Assembly (NCBI GenBank): GCA_965279735.1
Contig: OZ257260.1
Coordinates: 1,364,001 to 1,428,000, forward strand
DNA: 64,000 bases
DNA from: CAIUGU01 sp965279735
Lineage (GTDB): Bacteria; Pseudomonadota; Gammaproteobacteria; Steroidobacterales; Steroidobacteraceae
Reading direction: 5' to 3'
Part shown: positions 17,100-24,503 of the stretch, in pieces
Layout of the letters: every line of letters begins with the position of its first letter
Numbering within the stretch: the stretch's first letter is position 1
Translations under genes and position numbers: made by a program
The notes under the pieces: generated by a model
Database searches by the model: none
Seen by the model: the letters and a program-made list of their open reading frames with translations, nothing else
Told to the model about the DNA's origin: nothing

Positions 17100-17498
17100 T
17101 TAGGCGGACCCTGAATCCCTAGCGGCCGGAGGATTGACGAACCTGCCCTTCGGCGCCTCGTGAGGAATGGACCAACCGAAGTACACCTCCACTTCTACGA
17201 TCTGGTCGCCGCGGATGGTGAGAACTTCCGTATTCCGGAAAATACTCCCTGCAAGGTTCGTCCCTTCGTAGGTTACGAAGACCTGGTCGCCCTCAGAGAC
17301 AAGGCGGATGAATCTAAATGCCTTGATACTTTTGCTGTTGGGCCAACACCGATCGAAGTACGTTGCTCGCTCAAGGCGATTGTCCAACGGGCTTGAAAAG
17401 TGGAAGTCCGGAGCAATCAGCGCTTCGATAGCATCACGATCCTTATCGACGTAGGCCTGATAACTCGCCTTGGCGATTTCAACGGCATCCCTTTTCAT
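17100..17498 (-). CDS. SnoaL/NTF2-like protein
   Basis: The 132-residue soluble protein has the NTF2-like alpha/beta-cone pattern: an N-terminal helix AVEIAKASYQAYVDKDRDAI, EALIAPDFHFSSPLDN, then strands VFVTYEGT, FRNTEVLTIRGDQIVEVEVY. Such SnoaL-like proteins are small enzymes or ligand-binding proteins; the substrate is not visible. The ATG at 17498 directly follows the stop of a 32-codon gene, so they are co-transcribed. A terminator lies downstream. Confidence 0.88.
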   Translation of the reverse strand: MKRDAVEIAKASYQAYVDKDRDAIEALIAPDFHFSSPLDNRLERATYFDRCWPNSKSIKAFRFIRLVSEGDQVFVTYEGTNLAGSIFRNTEVLTIRGDQIVEVEVYFGWSIPHEAPKGRFVNPPAARDSGSA

Positions 17499-17501
17499 CC
17501 G

Positions 17502-17600
17502 TCACGCCCGCGCGGGTTTGACTCGCTCGGGCGCGTTACGTTTTCTGTAGGCTCGCACGAAGGGTGCAAGAATCATCCATGCCAGGAATAGCTTTTTCAT
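17502..17600 (-). CDS. Small membrane-type protein, 32 aa
   Basis: The frame MKKLFLAWMILAPFVRAYRK continues to a basic, Pro-containing tail and a stop. AAGGGAG is 6 bp upstream of the ATG. One hydrophobic segment (LFLAWMILAPFV) with basic flanks suggests a single-pass inner-membrane microprotein. The stop is 3 bp from the next ATG and the gene starts 12 bp after the preceding stop, so it fits a three-gene operon. No function can be given. Confidence 0.55.
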   Translation of the reverse strand: MKKLFLAWMILAPFVRAYRKRNAPERVKPARA

Positions 17601-17612
17601 ATCGACTCCCTT

Positions 17613-17942
17613 TTAACCATGTCGATGCATATCGCCGAGTGGCGTGAAATCGGGGAATTGGGCAGCGCTCGGCTCCATCCACTCCGCTGAGGTGTATGGA
17701 TGAAGATTGGCTGCAAGCGTCAGGACAGATCGACGCAACGTCGGATACTTGATCAGATCCGCAGTGTTCTGAAGTTCGAGTGCCGCAACCATCGGGATGC
17801 GCGAAACGCCCAGCGAATACATTGCCCGGGTAAAGATGTCTTCGAGGGCATAGCTGCCTGTCATTCGCGCCCGCAACCGGATGGCTTTCAATTCCCGCGA
17901 TGCCGCGAGCCAACTGTCGTAGGGAAGTCTTTGGTTGACCAT
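17613..17942 (-). CDS. Uncharacterised protein, 109 aa
   Basis: No family was recognised. From ATG 17942 the product starts MVNQRLPYDSWLAASRELKA and is mostly helical, with no signal or membrane segment. GAGGTG precedes the ATG. The frame remains open up to 18059, which would add 39 residues without a good ribosome site. It is the first gene of an apparent operon with the 32-aa and SnoaL-like genes. Confidence 0.6.
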   Translation of the reverse strand: MVNQRLPYDSWLAASRELKAIRLRARMTGSYALEDIFTRAMYSLGVSRIPMVAALELQNTADLIKYPTLRRSVLTLAANLHPYTSAEWMEPSAAQFPDFTPLGDMHRHG

Positions 17943-18199
17943 CTCGCACCTCGTGAGGCTTTCCAGGGAAGAAAGCCCTGACCAGTCGGGAGCAACTGGC
18001 CGGGCTGAAGGCCTGTGGTTGCTCACGAGGAGAAACACCGCCCGGAACCACGATCCCATATCGCGAAGCGGGAGTGGATCGGCGATATCCCTCTCAGGGT
18101 GTCGGTGGAGACTGACGCAGCAAACTTACAAGGGAGCTGATCTGTGGTTCGAGGACCGGCCACGAGTGCACAGTGCTCGGGAGCTGCCCTTCCCTAATT
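17943..18199. other. Gene-free stretch upstream of the three-gene operon
   Basis: No gene was recognised. A stem GAGCAAC/GTTGCTC encloses GGCC-rich DNA near 17990-18026. The promoter of the minus-strand operon probably lies here, but no clear hexamers were seen. Confidence 0.35.
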
Positions 18200-18363
18200 T
18201 CAGGCCGGCCTTCTCGCTACCTCGGGATACGCATGGATAATCTTCTTGTCGTACGTGATCAGCGGCAGGCGCTCGCGATCGGCGAGCTCGACGAAAAGAG
18301 TGTCGTAGACGGCTACTTTGGAATTGAGGGAGCGCAGACGTTGGTATCGACGACCGCATTCAT
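18200..18363 (-). pseudogene. vapC: VapC-type PIN toxin with internal deletion
   Basis: The ATG at 18363 overlaps the antitoxin stop (ATGA), the usual VapBC arrangement, and begins MNAVVDTNVCA with the first catalytic Asp. The frame then breaks after 16 codons. In another frame the family C-terminus is present: KVAVYDTLFVELADRERLPL and ITYDKK. About 75 residues of the PIN core, with other acidic residues, are missing. The toxin is therefore inactive. Confidence 0.8.
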
Positions 18364-18599
18364 TCACGGCCGCTCGTATTCCAGGCATCGATTTCTTCAG
18401 CCGGTGGCCGTCGTGTTTGTTTCTCCCACGAAGCTTCGATCTGTTTCAGCACCGACGATCGTTCCCCCACGTGCGCCTCCAGAAGATCGCGCACCTCCTG
18501 CTCCATGGATTGATTGCGCCGCTTGGCCAGATTCTTGAGCCCTTTGACTACTCGGGCCGGTACGCTACGGATGGTGAGCGTGGCGGTCATCTTCTTCAT
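18360..18599 (-). CDS. vapB: FitA/VapB-type ribbon-helix-helix antitoxin
   Basis: The 79-residue protein begins MKKMTATLTIRSVPARVVKG with a ribbon-helix-helix pattern (TLTIRSVP, then AKRRNQSMEQEVRDLLEAHV) typical of FitA-type antitoxins. The C-terminal part (SWEKQTRRPPAEEIDAWNTS) would bind the toxin. Its normal partner overlaps its stop but is deleted internally, so it is an orphan antitoxin and may only act as a DNA-binding repressor. Confidence 0.88.
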   Translation of the reverse strand: MKKMTATLTIRSVPARVVKGLKNLAKRRNQSMEQEVRDLLEAHVGERSSVLKQIEASWEKQTRRPPAEEIDAWNTSGRE

Positions 18600-18734
18600 G
18601 CTGGCATTTTGCTAGCACTATGGTGAGGATTCAACCGGCAGTGTGGGTGAAAAAGCCCGTTTCGGGAAGACGGGTTACTGGCGTGTTTATGGAGAACGCA
18701 GTAAGGAGCGGTGGGCCGGTTGGTGTTTGCCGCA

Positions 18735-18945
18735 AAGCATAAATACTTGAAAAGCGACGACTTGGATAACTTCTGCTTTTTTCCTTGGACAATCCCAAAG
18801 AACGTTACACGGTTGAGTTCTTTCTCTTCCCTGAAGAGAAAGAACCAAAGAGAAGTGCGAGACAGGGTAGGTATGGCTGGAAGCCATGGTGATTCTCTAC
18901 TGTTCTCTTTGGACAACTCCAAAGAGAAAAGTAGCAAAAGAGAAA
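18735..18945. repeat. Hairpin repeat, copy B, directly 3' of tRNA-Pro
   Basis: The gap 18600-18949 holds no gene. It contains GTTCTTTCTCTT-ccctg-AAGAGAAAGAAC (18817-18845), ATGGCT-gga-AGCCAT (18883-18897) and TTCTCTTTGG-acaact-CCAAAGAGAA (18903-18928). An earlier weaker unit lies at 18735-18805. The last stem is nearly identical to that next to tRNA-Asn (42314-42339) and similar to that next to tRNA-Val. Confidence 0.75.
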
Positions 18946-18949
18946 GAGT

Positions 18950-19026
18950 TGGTCGGGACGAGAGGATTTGAACCTCCGACCCCTTGCACCCCATGCAAGT
19001 GCGCTACCAGGCTGCGCCACGTCCCG
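18950..19026 (-). tRNA. tRNA-Pro (GGG)
   Basis: A 77-nt cloverleaf: acceptor CGGGACG/CGTCCCG, D-arm with GCAGCCTGGTAGCGC, anticodon stem CTTGC/GCAAG with loop ATGGGGT (anticodon GGG), and T-arm GAGG-TTCAAAT-CCTC. CCA is encoded. It ends the pheT-ihfA-merR cluster, as in other gammaproteobacteria. Confidence 0.97.
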
Positions 19027-19041
19027 ACCGGTTCAAGCGAG

Positions 19042-19079
19042 GGCGCGAATCATACCGCAAAAGGAGACGGATTCGCGCC
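19042..19079 (-). promoter_or_regulatory. tRNA-Pro promoter within a 10-bp inverted repeat
   Basis: TATGAT on the minus strand (19049-19054) is a good -10 box, 22 bp before the tRNA. It lies in an inverted repeat GGCGCGAATC / GATTCGCGCC (19042-19051, 19070-19079). No clear -35 was seen. Confidence 0.4.
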
Positions 19080-19142
19080 AGTCTGAAAGCAAGGGAAGGA
19101 TTACCTGCAGCCGCGGACAGTTCCGCCGTCACGCCGCAAAGG

Positions 19143-19172
19143 AAAAAGCCTCAGCGGCGGAGGATCCTGAGG
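19143..19172 (-). terminator. Terminator at the end of the ihfA-merR operon
   Basis: CCTCAG and CTGAGG flank a 12-nt loop on the minus strand and are followed by CTTTTT. The stem overlaps the last codons and stop of the MerR-like gene. Confidence 0.6.
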
Positions 19173-19507
19173 ATTTCTTCGAGTTCGATGCGCAGCTGGT
19201 GGACGATCTGCTGGGACTGGGAGACATCTTCCCTCGCCTCCTCGCCCTCGAGCCGGTTCCGGGCACCGCCGATGGTGAAGCCCTGTTCGTACAGGAGGCT
19301 GCGGATCTGGCGGATGACGAGAACGTCCTGACGCTGGTAGTACCGGCGGTTGCCGCGGCGCTTGACCGGCTTCAGTTGCGGGAATTCCTGCTCCCAATAG
19401 CGAAGAACGTGCGGTTTGACGCCGCACAGCTCACTGACTTCACCAATCGTGAAGTAGCGCTTGCCCGGGATCGCGGGCAGCTCGCTGTTATTGCTTGGTT
19501 CCAGCAT
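19151..19507 (-). CDS. MerR-family transcriptional regulator
   Basis: The 118-residue protein has a MerR DNA-binding domain: YFTIGEVSELCGVKPHVLRY, WEQEFP, the wing KRRGNRRYYQRQDV, and LLYEQGFTIGGAR. A short helical C-terminus follows, without an effector-binding Cys set. It is the MerR-like protein that usually follows ihfA in gammaproteobacteria; its regulon is unknown. The start overlaps the end of ihfA by 20 bp, so translation is probably coupled. Confidence 0.93.
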   Translation of the reverse strand: MLEPSNNSELPAIPGKRYFTIGEVSELCGVKPHVLRYWEQEFPQLKPVKRRGNRRYYQRQDVLVIRQIRSLLYEQGFTIGGARNRLEGEEAREDVSQSQQIVHQLRIELEEILRILRR

Positions 19508-19787
19508 ATGCCTCTACGCGGGCCTTCAGTTTCTGACCTGGTCTGAATGTCACTACACGGCGGGCGCTGATCGGAATTTCCTTGCCCGTCTTCGGATTGC
19601 GGCCGGGCCGCTGGTTCTTGTCCCGAAGGTCGAAATTGCCGAAGCCTGAAAGTTTTACCTGTTCGCCGGTCGACAGAGCCGCACGCAGCTCCTCGAAAAA
19701 GATGTCCACCAGCTCACGCGCTTCACGCTTGTTGAGTCCCAGTTGATCGAAGAGGGCTTCTGCGATCTCTGCCTTGGTGAGTGCCAT
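19488..19787 (-). CDS. ihfA: Integration host factor, alpha subunit
   Basis: The 99-residue DNABII protein begins MALTKAEIAEALFDQLGLNK and has the DNA-wrapping arm GRNPKTGKEIPISARRVVTF with the intercalating Pro. With IhfB (45577-45879) it forms the heterodimer that bends DNA by about 160 degrees. It follows pheT by 3 bp, the usual gammaproteobacterial order, and overlaps the MerR-like gene. Confidence 0.98.
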   Translation of the reverse strand: MALTKAEIAEALFDQLGLNKREARELVDIFFEELRAALSTGEQVKLSGFGNFDLRDKNQRPGRNPKTGKEIPISARRVVTFRPGQKLKARVEAYAGTKQ

Positions 19788-19790
19788 GGT

Positions 19791-22169
19791 TTATTTGTCT
19801 CTGATCGTGGCGTCAAGCTCACTGCCCAGATGGCTGACCACCTGGGAGACGATCGCATCTGCATCCGAATCGGTGAGCGTGCGGGAAGTATCCTGTAATT
19901 TTAAGGCTAAGGCTATGCTTTTCTTGCCTTTATCTATGCCCTGACCGCGGTATACGTCAAACGCCGTAACGTCCTGCAACAGGTCCCCTGCACTCCTGGC
20001 CACCACATTTTTCAGCGTCTCGAAAGTCACGGCTTCGCTGACGATAACGGCCAGATCCCGGCGAATCCCGGGGAATTTTGAAATTTCCACGGCTTCGGGA
20101 ACGGCGGCACGCAGGCCATTTTCAGCCTCGACTTCGAAGACGACGGCCGGATATGTCAAACCCAGTGCACGCACAACCTCAGGGTGTAGCGCACCAATCC
20201 AACCTACAGCCACGTCATCCTTAAGGATTTTCGCGGACTGTCCCGGGTGCAATGCCGGGTGTGAGGCAGGCTCGAACCGGAATGCGCCCGCCTCGCCCGC
20301 CAATTGCAGCAAGGCCTCCACGTCCGCTTTCACGTCGTAGAAATCGACAGCAGCACCTGACGCGCCCCACTGTTCGGGAAGCAACGTGCCTGCGGCGAGG
20401 CCGGCGACGACATCAGATTCGGTTCCCGATCCGCTCGCGAATTTTCTGCCCAGCTCGAAGAGACGCACGCGGCTTTGCTGGCGGCGCTGATTCTCCCGCA
20501 AGGCCTGGACCAAACCCGGCCACAACGACACCCGCATGACCGCAAGTTCGGCAGAAAGCGGATTCTTGAGGGCCACACCGGGATCGTTCGGAAACAGAAC
20601 GGTCTGTACGGCCGGATCCACGAAGCTGTATGTCACCGCTTCCTGATAGCCCCGTGCTGCCAGCGTGTCGGCAATGCGTTCGGGCCGTGTTCGCGTCTCG
20701 GTCCAGGCCAGGACGGCTTGGTCGACCAATGCGTCGGCAGCGAAAACCCTGTCATAGCCGTGGATGCGGACGATTTCCTCGATAAGGTCTTCCTCGATCG
20801 CGATATCGAAACGCCACGACGGCGACCGCACCTGCCATTCGCCCGTTGCGATCGACTCCACCTTCATCCCGAGCCGTTCAAGACTGCCCTGGATTTCGGC
20901 GGCGGGCAGCTTTACGCCCAGAACCCGATCGACGCGGGACTGTCGCAAGCGAATTGAAGGCTGTGCGCGTGGCGTAACGCCTTCTGCGGTTCGGTTGGAT
21001 ACCGGGCCCGCGTGGCCGCCGGCAATCTCGAGCAGTAACTGCGTGGCCCTTTCGATCGCGCGTTCCTGTAGCTGGGGATCGACGCCTCGTTCGAAACGCT
21101 GAGAAGCATCGGTCACCAGGCCATACCGTCGACCGCGACCGGCGATGGCATCCGGATCGAAGTACGCCACTTCCAGAAATATTTCGGTGGTCTCGTCGCT
21201 GATGCCACTCGCATCGCCGCCCATCACGCCTGCGAGCCCAAGCACGCTGGCGGTGTCCGCAATGACGAGGACATCCGGTTGCAATTCGATGTCCCGGCCG
21301 TCGAGCAGCTTCAGCTTCTCGCCTGGCTTTGCAAGGCGAACGATGATCGCGCCATCGAGGGTGCGTACATCGTACGCATGCATGGGTTGGCCGAGTTCCA
21401 GCATCACGTAGTTGGTGACGTCGACCACCGCGCTGACGGGACGCATGCCAGACCGACGCAGCTTTTCACGCAACCACAACGGCGAGCGTGATTGCGTGCG
21501 AATGCCACGAATGACCCGCCCCAGGAACTTCGGACATGCCGAGCCCGCTTCGAGCCGGACCGGGAACACATCCTTGATGGTTGCCGTTACTTTGGTCGCC
21601 GCAGGCGCGAGAAGAGGCACATTGCGGATCGTCGCCACTTCGCGTGCGATGCCGAGGATGCTCATGCAGTCGCCGCGATTCGGCGTGAGATTCACTTCGA
21701 GAAGGCGGTCATCCAGCGCGAGCGCACGAACGATGTCCTGTCCCACGACCGCGGAATCAGCGAGCTCCAGCAGCCCGGGCACATCTTCGCCCAACCCCAG
21801 TTCTTTCGCGGAACACAGCATGCCGAATGATTCAACACCGCGCAGTTTCGCAGCCTTGATCTTGAGACCACCCGGCAGTTCTGCTCCCACCTTCGCGAGA
21901 GGCGCTTTCAACCCCGCACGAACATTCGTTGCGCCACAGACGATCTGCAGTTCTTCGTGGCCGTCGAACACCCGACAGACATGCAGCTTCTCAGCATCAG
22001 GATGTTTCTCGACGGCCCGCACTTCACCGACCACCACGCCACTCATCGCGGGTGCCGCGGGCGTCATGCCTTCGATCTCAAGGCCGGCCATCGTCAGGGC
22101 GTGAGCGAGCGTGGGGATGTCCTCACCCACGTCGGCCCATTCATTCAACCAGGAAGTACTGATCTGCAT
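19791..22169 (-). CDS. pheT: Phenylalanyl-tRNA synthetase beta subunit
   Basis: The 792-residue subunit has the expected order: N-terminal tRNA-binding OB fold (about 40-150, VVVGEV...KLHVCRV), B1/B3-B4 editing domains, B5 domain, a catalytic-like core and the C-terminal anticodon-binding ferredoxin fold (SKFPGIRRDLAVIV). Length is normal. With PheS it forms the alpha2-beta2 enzyme charging tRNA-Phe and clearing mis-charged Tyr. Its start is 3 bp after the pheS stop. Confidence 0.98.
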   Translation of the reverse strand: MQISTSWLNEWADVGEDIPTLAHALTMAGLEIEGMTPAAPAMSGVVVGEVRAVEKHPDAEKLHVCRVFDGHEELQIVCGATNVRAGLKAPLAKVGAELPGGLKIKAAKLRGVESFGMLCSAKELGLGEDVPGLLELADSAVVGQDIVRALALDDRLLEVNLTPNRGDCMSILGIAREVATIRNVPLLAPAATKVTATIKDVFPVRLEAGSACPKFLGRVIRGIRTQSRSPLWLREKLRRSGMRPVSAVVDVTNYVMLELGQPMHAYDVRTLDGAIIVRLAKPGEKLKLLDGRDIELQPDVLVIADTASVLGLAGVMGGDASGISDETTEIFLEVAYFDPDAIAGRGRRYGLVTDASQRFERGVDPQLQERAIERATQLLLEIAGGHAGPVSNRTAEGVTPRAQPSIRLRQSRVDRVLGVKLPAAEIQGSLERLGMKVESIATGEWQVRSPSWRFDIAIEEDLIEEIVRIHGYDRVFAADALVDQAVLAWTETRTRPERIADTLAARGYQEAVTYSFVDPAVQTVLFPNDPGVALKNPLSAELAVMRVSLWPGLVQALRENQRRQQSRVRLFELGRKFASGSGTESDVVAGLAAGTLLPEQWGASGAAVDFYDVKADVEALLQLAGEAGAFRFEPASHPALHPGQSAKILKDDVAVGWIGALHPEVVRALGLTYPAVVFEVEAENGLRAAVPEAVEISKFPGIRRDLAVIVSEAVTFETLKNVVARSAGDLLQDVTAFDVYRGQGIDKGKKSIALALKLQDTSRTLTDSDADAIVSQVVSHLGSELDATIRDK

Positions 22170-22172
22170 GAC

Positions 22173-23201
22173 TTAAGCGAACTGACGCAGGAAGCGCAGG
22201 TCGTTCTCGAAATAGAGGCGGATGTCGCTGACTTTGTAGCGCAGCATCGCGAGACGCTCGACGCCCATGCCGAATGCATAACCGGTGTAGCGCTCGGGAT
22301 CGATATCAACGGCGCGCAGCACATTCGGATGGACCATGCCGCAGCCGGCCACTTCCAGCCAGCCTGTCTGTTTGCAGATGCGGCACCCGTTGCCACCACA
22401 CGCCACGCAGGAGATATCGACTTCAGCCGAAGGTTCGGTGAAGGGGAAATAGGAAGGCCTGAGGCGCAGTCCGACTTCCTTCTCGAAGAAGGATTGCATG
22501 AAGCCGTGCAGCATCGCCTTGAGGTTCGCAAAACTCACGCGCTCGTCGACCACCAGGCCTTCGACCTGATGGAACATAGGCGTGTGGGTCATGTCCGAGT
22601 CGCAGCGGTAGACGCGACCCGGGGAAATGATCTTGAGCGGCGGTTTGCCAGCCTGCATCGCGCGGATCTGTACTGGCGATGTATGCGTGCGGAGCAAACG
22701 GCCATCGGGAAAATAAAACGTATCGTGCATCGCCCGCGCAGGATGGTTCGCAGGGATGTTGAGCGCCTCGAAGTTGTGCCAGTCGTCTTCGATCTCGGGA
22801 CCATCGGCGACCACGAAGCCGGCATTGCGAAAAATGGCTTCGATGCGTTGGCGTGCTCGTGTGACGGGATGCAAGCCACCCGGTGCCTGACCGCGACCCG
22901 ACAAGGTGACATCAAGGACATCCTTGGCTAACCGTTCGGCGAGCTCTGCAGCTTCCAAGGTTGCACGACGCTCATCGAGCGCGGCCGAGAGATCGTCCTT
23001 CGCTGCGTTGATCGTAGCTCCGGCAGCACGCCGGGCTTCGGGATCCATGGCGCCCAGTGATTTGAGGAGCGCGGTGACCTCGCCTTTCTTGCCGAGCAGG
23101 CGGACACGGATGAGATCGAGTTCTGCAAGATCGGTACAACGGGCGATCTCATCACGAGCGTGCGCGACGAGAGCGTTGAGGTCTTGAATCGACTCACTCA
23201 T
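22173..23201 (-). CDS. pheS: Phenylalanyl-tRNA synthetase alpha subunit
   Basis: The 342-residue subunit has an N-terminal coiled coil (about 1-90) and a class II core with motif 2 (FHQVEGLVVDERVSF) and motif 3 (GMGVERLAMLRY). GDGPEIEDDWHNFEALNIP-type residues match family (written here as PEIEDDWHNFEALN). It is 90 bp from rplT, with a strong hairpin between, so it may be both read from the rplT transcript and controlled by attenuation. It pairs with pheT downstream. Confidence 0.98.
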   Translation of the reverse strand: MSESIQDLNALVAHARDEIARCTDLAELDLIRVRLLGKKGEVTALLKSLGAMDPEARRAAGATINAAKDDLSAALDERRATLEAAELAERLAKDVLDVTLSGRGQAPGGLHPVTRARQRIEAIFRNAGFVVADGPEIEDDWHNFEALNIPANHPARAMHDTFYFPDGRLLRTHTSPVQIRAMQAGKPPLKIISPGRVYRCDSDMTHTPMFHQVEGLVVDERVSFANLKAMLHGFMQSFFEKEVGLRLRPSYFPFTEPSAEVDISCVACGGNGCRICKQTGWLEVAGCGMVHPNVLRAVDIDPERYTGYAFGMGVERLAMLRYKVSDIRLYFENDLRFLRQFA

Positions 23202-23244
23202 TGAGAAGAGCCATCCCCCGGCGAGTCATTGAAAGCGTGAGAGC

Positions 23245-23276
23245 ACGGCGGAACGATCGTGGGATCGTTCCGCCGT
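23245..23276 (-). promoter_or_regulatory. Perfect 14-bp hairpin between rplT and pheS
   Basis: ACGGCGGAACGATC and GATCGTTCCGCCGT pair around a 4-nt loop, 16 bp after the rplT stop. No T-run follows, so it may be a processing or stability hairpin or part of pheST control rather than an intrinsic terminator. No Phe-rich leader peptide was seen. Confidence 0.6.
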
Positions 23277-23291
23277 CAACCTGCGAGCAGA

Positions 23292-23651
23292 TCAGGCAGC
23301 CAGGGCCGCTTTGGCGCGTTCTACGATGACACCAAACGCGGCTGCATCGTGAAGGGCGAGATCCGCCAGGACCTTGCGATCGATGACGAGTTCGGCAGCC
23401 GTGAGGCCGGCGATGAGCTTGCTGTAGGAGATGCCGTGAACGCGTGCACCCGCGTTGATACGGACAATCCACAGGGCCCGCATCTCGCGCTTGTGGGCAC
23501 GGCGGTCACGGTAGGCGTATTGACCCGCCTTGATGACTGCCTGCTTGGCGGTACGGAAGACCTTGCGCCGGGCGTTGTAGTAGCCCTTCGCTTTCTTGAG
23601 GATTTTCTTGTGACGGGCGCCGGCGATGACGCCCCGTTTTACACGTGCCAT
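23292..23651 (-). CDS. rplT: Ribosomal protein L20
   Basis: The 119-residue protein starts MARVKRGVIAGARHKKILKK and is highly basic, with the family segment YRDRRAHKREMRALWIVRIN. L20 is needed for early 50S assembly and represses its operon in many bacteria. It follows rpmI by 10 bp. Confidence 0.98.
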   Translation of the reverse strand: MARVKRGVIAGARHKKILKKAKGYYNARRKVFRTAKQAVIKAGQYAYRDRRAHKREMRALWIVRINAGARVHGISYSKLIAGLTAAELVIDRKVLADLALHDAAAFGVIVERAKAALAA

Positions 23652-23661
23652 GTCTTACTCC

Positions 23662-23859
23662 TTACTTCGCGTGCGGCAGCAGCTGTGCAAGCCGGCCGAG
23701 GTCTTGTTTTGAAACCATCGCAGGCGAACGCAACTGGCGCTTCCGCTTGCTCGGCTTCTTGGTAAGGATGTGTCGACGATGGGATTGGGCTCGTTTGAAC
23801 CCTTTGGCAGTCGGCCGAAAACGCTTCGCCGCTGCCCGGTTGGTCTTCAACTTGGGCAT
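23662..23859 (-). CDS. rpmI: Ribosomal protein L35
   Basis: The 65-residue basic protein begins MPKLKTNRAAAKRFRPTAKG, and its RRHILTKKPSKRKRQLR segment is diagnostic. It lies between infC and rplT. The 116-bp gap upstream may include the leader for L20-mediated control, which I could not fold in detail. Confidence 0.98.
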   Translation of the reverse strand: MPKLKTNRAAAKRFRPTAKGFKRAQSHRRHILTKKPSKRKRQLRSPAMVSKQDLGRLAQLLPHAK

Positions 23860-23975
23860 TGCTCTTTCCTCGATTGTTTAGCCTGTTCGCCTTGCAGCCC
23901 CGGACAATCTCCGGAACCGCCAGCTTGCAGGCGGGACAGCGACGGGCCGACCTTGCGGTCAACCGCGGACGCTGC

Positions 23976-24500
23976 TCACTTCTTCTTTGGTCCTATCAGC
24001 ATGACCATCTGGCGACCTTCCATGAGCGGGAACTGCTCGACCGTGCCCACGGGGGCGAGGTCCTGCTGTACCCGATCGAGAAGCTGCCTTCCGATCTCCT
24101 GATGGGCCATCTCTCGGCCACGAAACCGCAAGGTTATCTTGGCCTTGTCGCCCTCCGTCAGAAAGCGGGTCAGGTTACGTAACTTCACCTGGTAATCGCC
24201 TTCTTCCGTGCCGGGACGAAACTTCACTTCCTTCAGCTGGATCTGCTTCTGCTTGCGCTTCGCTGCGTGCGCCTTCTTGTTCTGTTCGAACAGGAATTTG
24301 CCGAAATCCATGATGCGGCACACCGGCGGTTCAGCCGTGGGCGACACCTCCACCAGATCAAGCTCGGCTGCCAGCGCCATCTGCAGCGCATCGTATCGAG
24401 TCATCACGCCTGCCTGACTGCCGTCAGCGGCGATCACCCGCAATTGCGGCGATGTAATGTCTTCGTTGCGCCGAACGCGCTTGATGATTGGGGCAGCGAT
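23976..24500 (-). CDS. infC: Translation initiation factor IF-3 (AUC start)
   Basis: IF-3 keeps 30S subunits free and checks the initiation codon. The frame contains RVIAADGSQAGVM, KFLFEQNKKAHAAKRKQKQI, and the C-terminal domain KITLRFRGREMAHQEIGRQL. There is no ATG or GTG at the proper N-terminus. The best start is ATC at 24500: GGAGG at the thrS end is 8 bp upstream, and the product then has the expected RRNEDITSPQLR N-terminus and 174 residues. Near-cognate starts (AUU/AUC) are known for infC and allow IF-3 to repress its own translation. An ATC at 24488 or 24485 is an alternative; starting at the later TTG (24443) would remove conserved residues. Confidence 0.93.
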   Translation of the reverse strand: MAAPIIKRVRRNEDITSPQLRVIAADGSQAGVMTRYDALQMALAAELDLVEVSPTAEPPVCRIMDFGKFLFEQNKKAHAAKRKQKQIQLKEVKFRPGTEEGDYQVKLRNLTRFLTEGDKAKITLRFRGREMAHQEIGRQLLDRVQQDLAPVGTVEQFPLMEGRQMVMLIGPKKK

Positions 24501-24503
24501 GCG

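Noticed and set aside
17040..17102. 20-codon GTG frame after an AAAGGAGG sequence
   Set aside because: Spacing from the ribosome-like site is too long (about 14 bp), and the region lies beyond the terminator of the opposite operon.
22925..23200. Phe-rich leader peptide for pheST attenuation
   Set aside because: No short frame with clustered Phe codons was found between rplT and pheS; only a hairpin is present.
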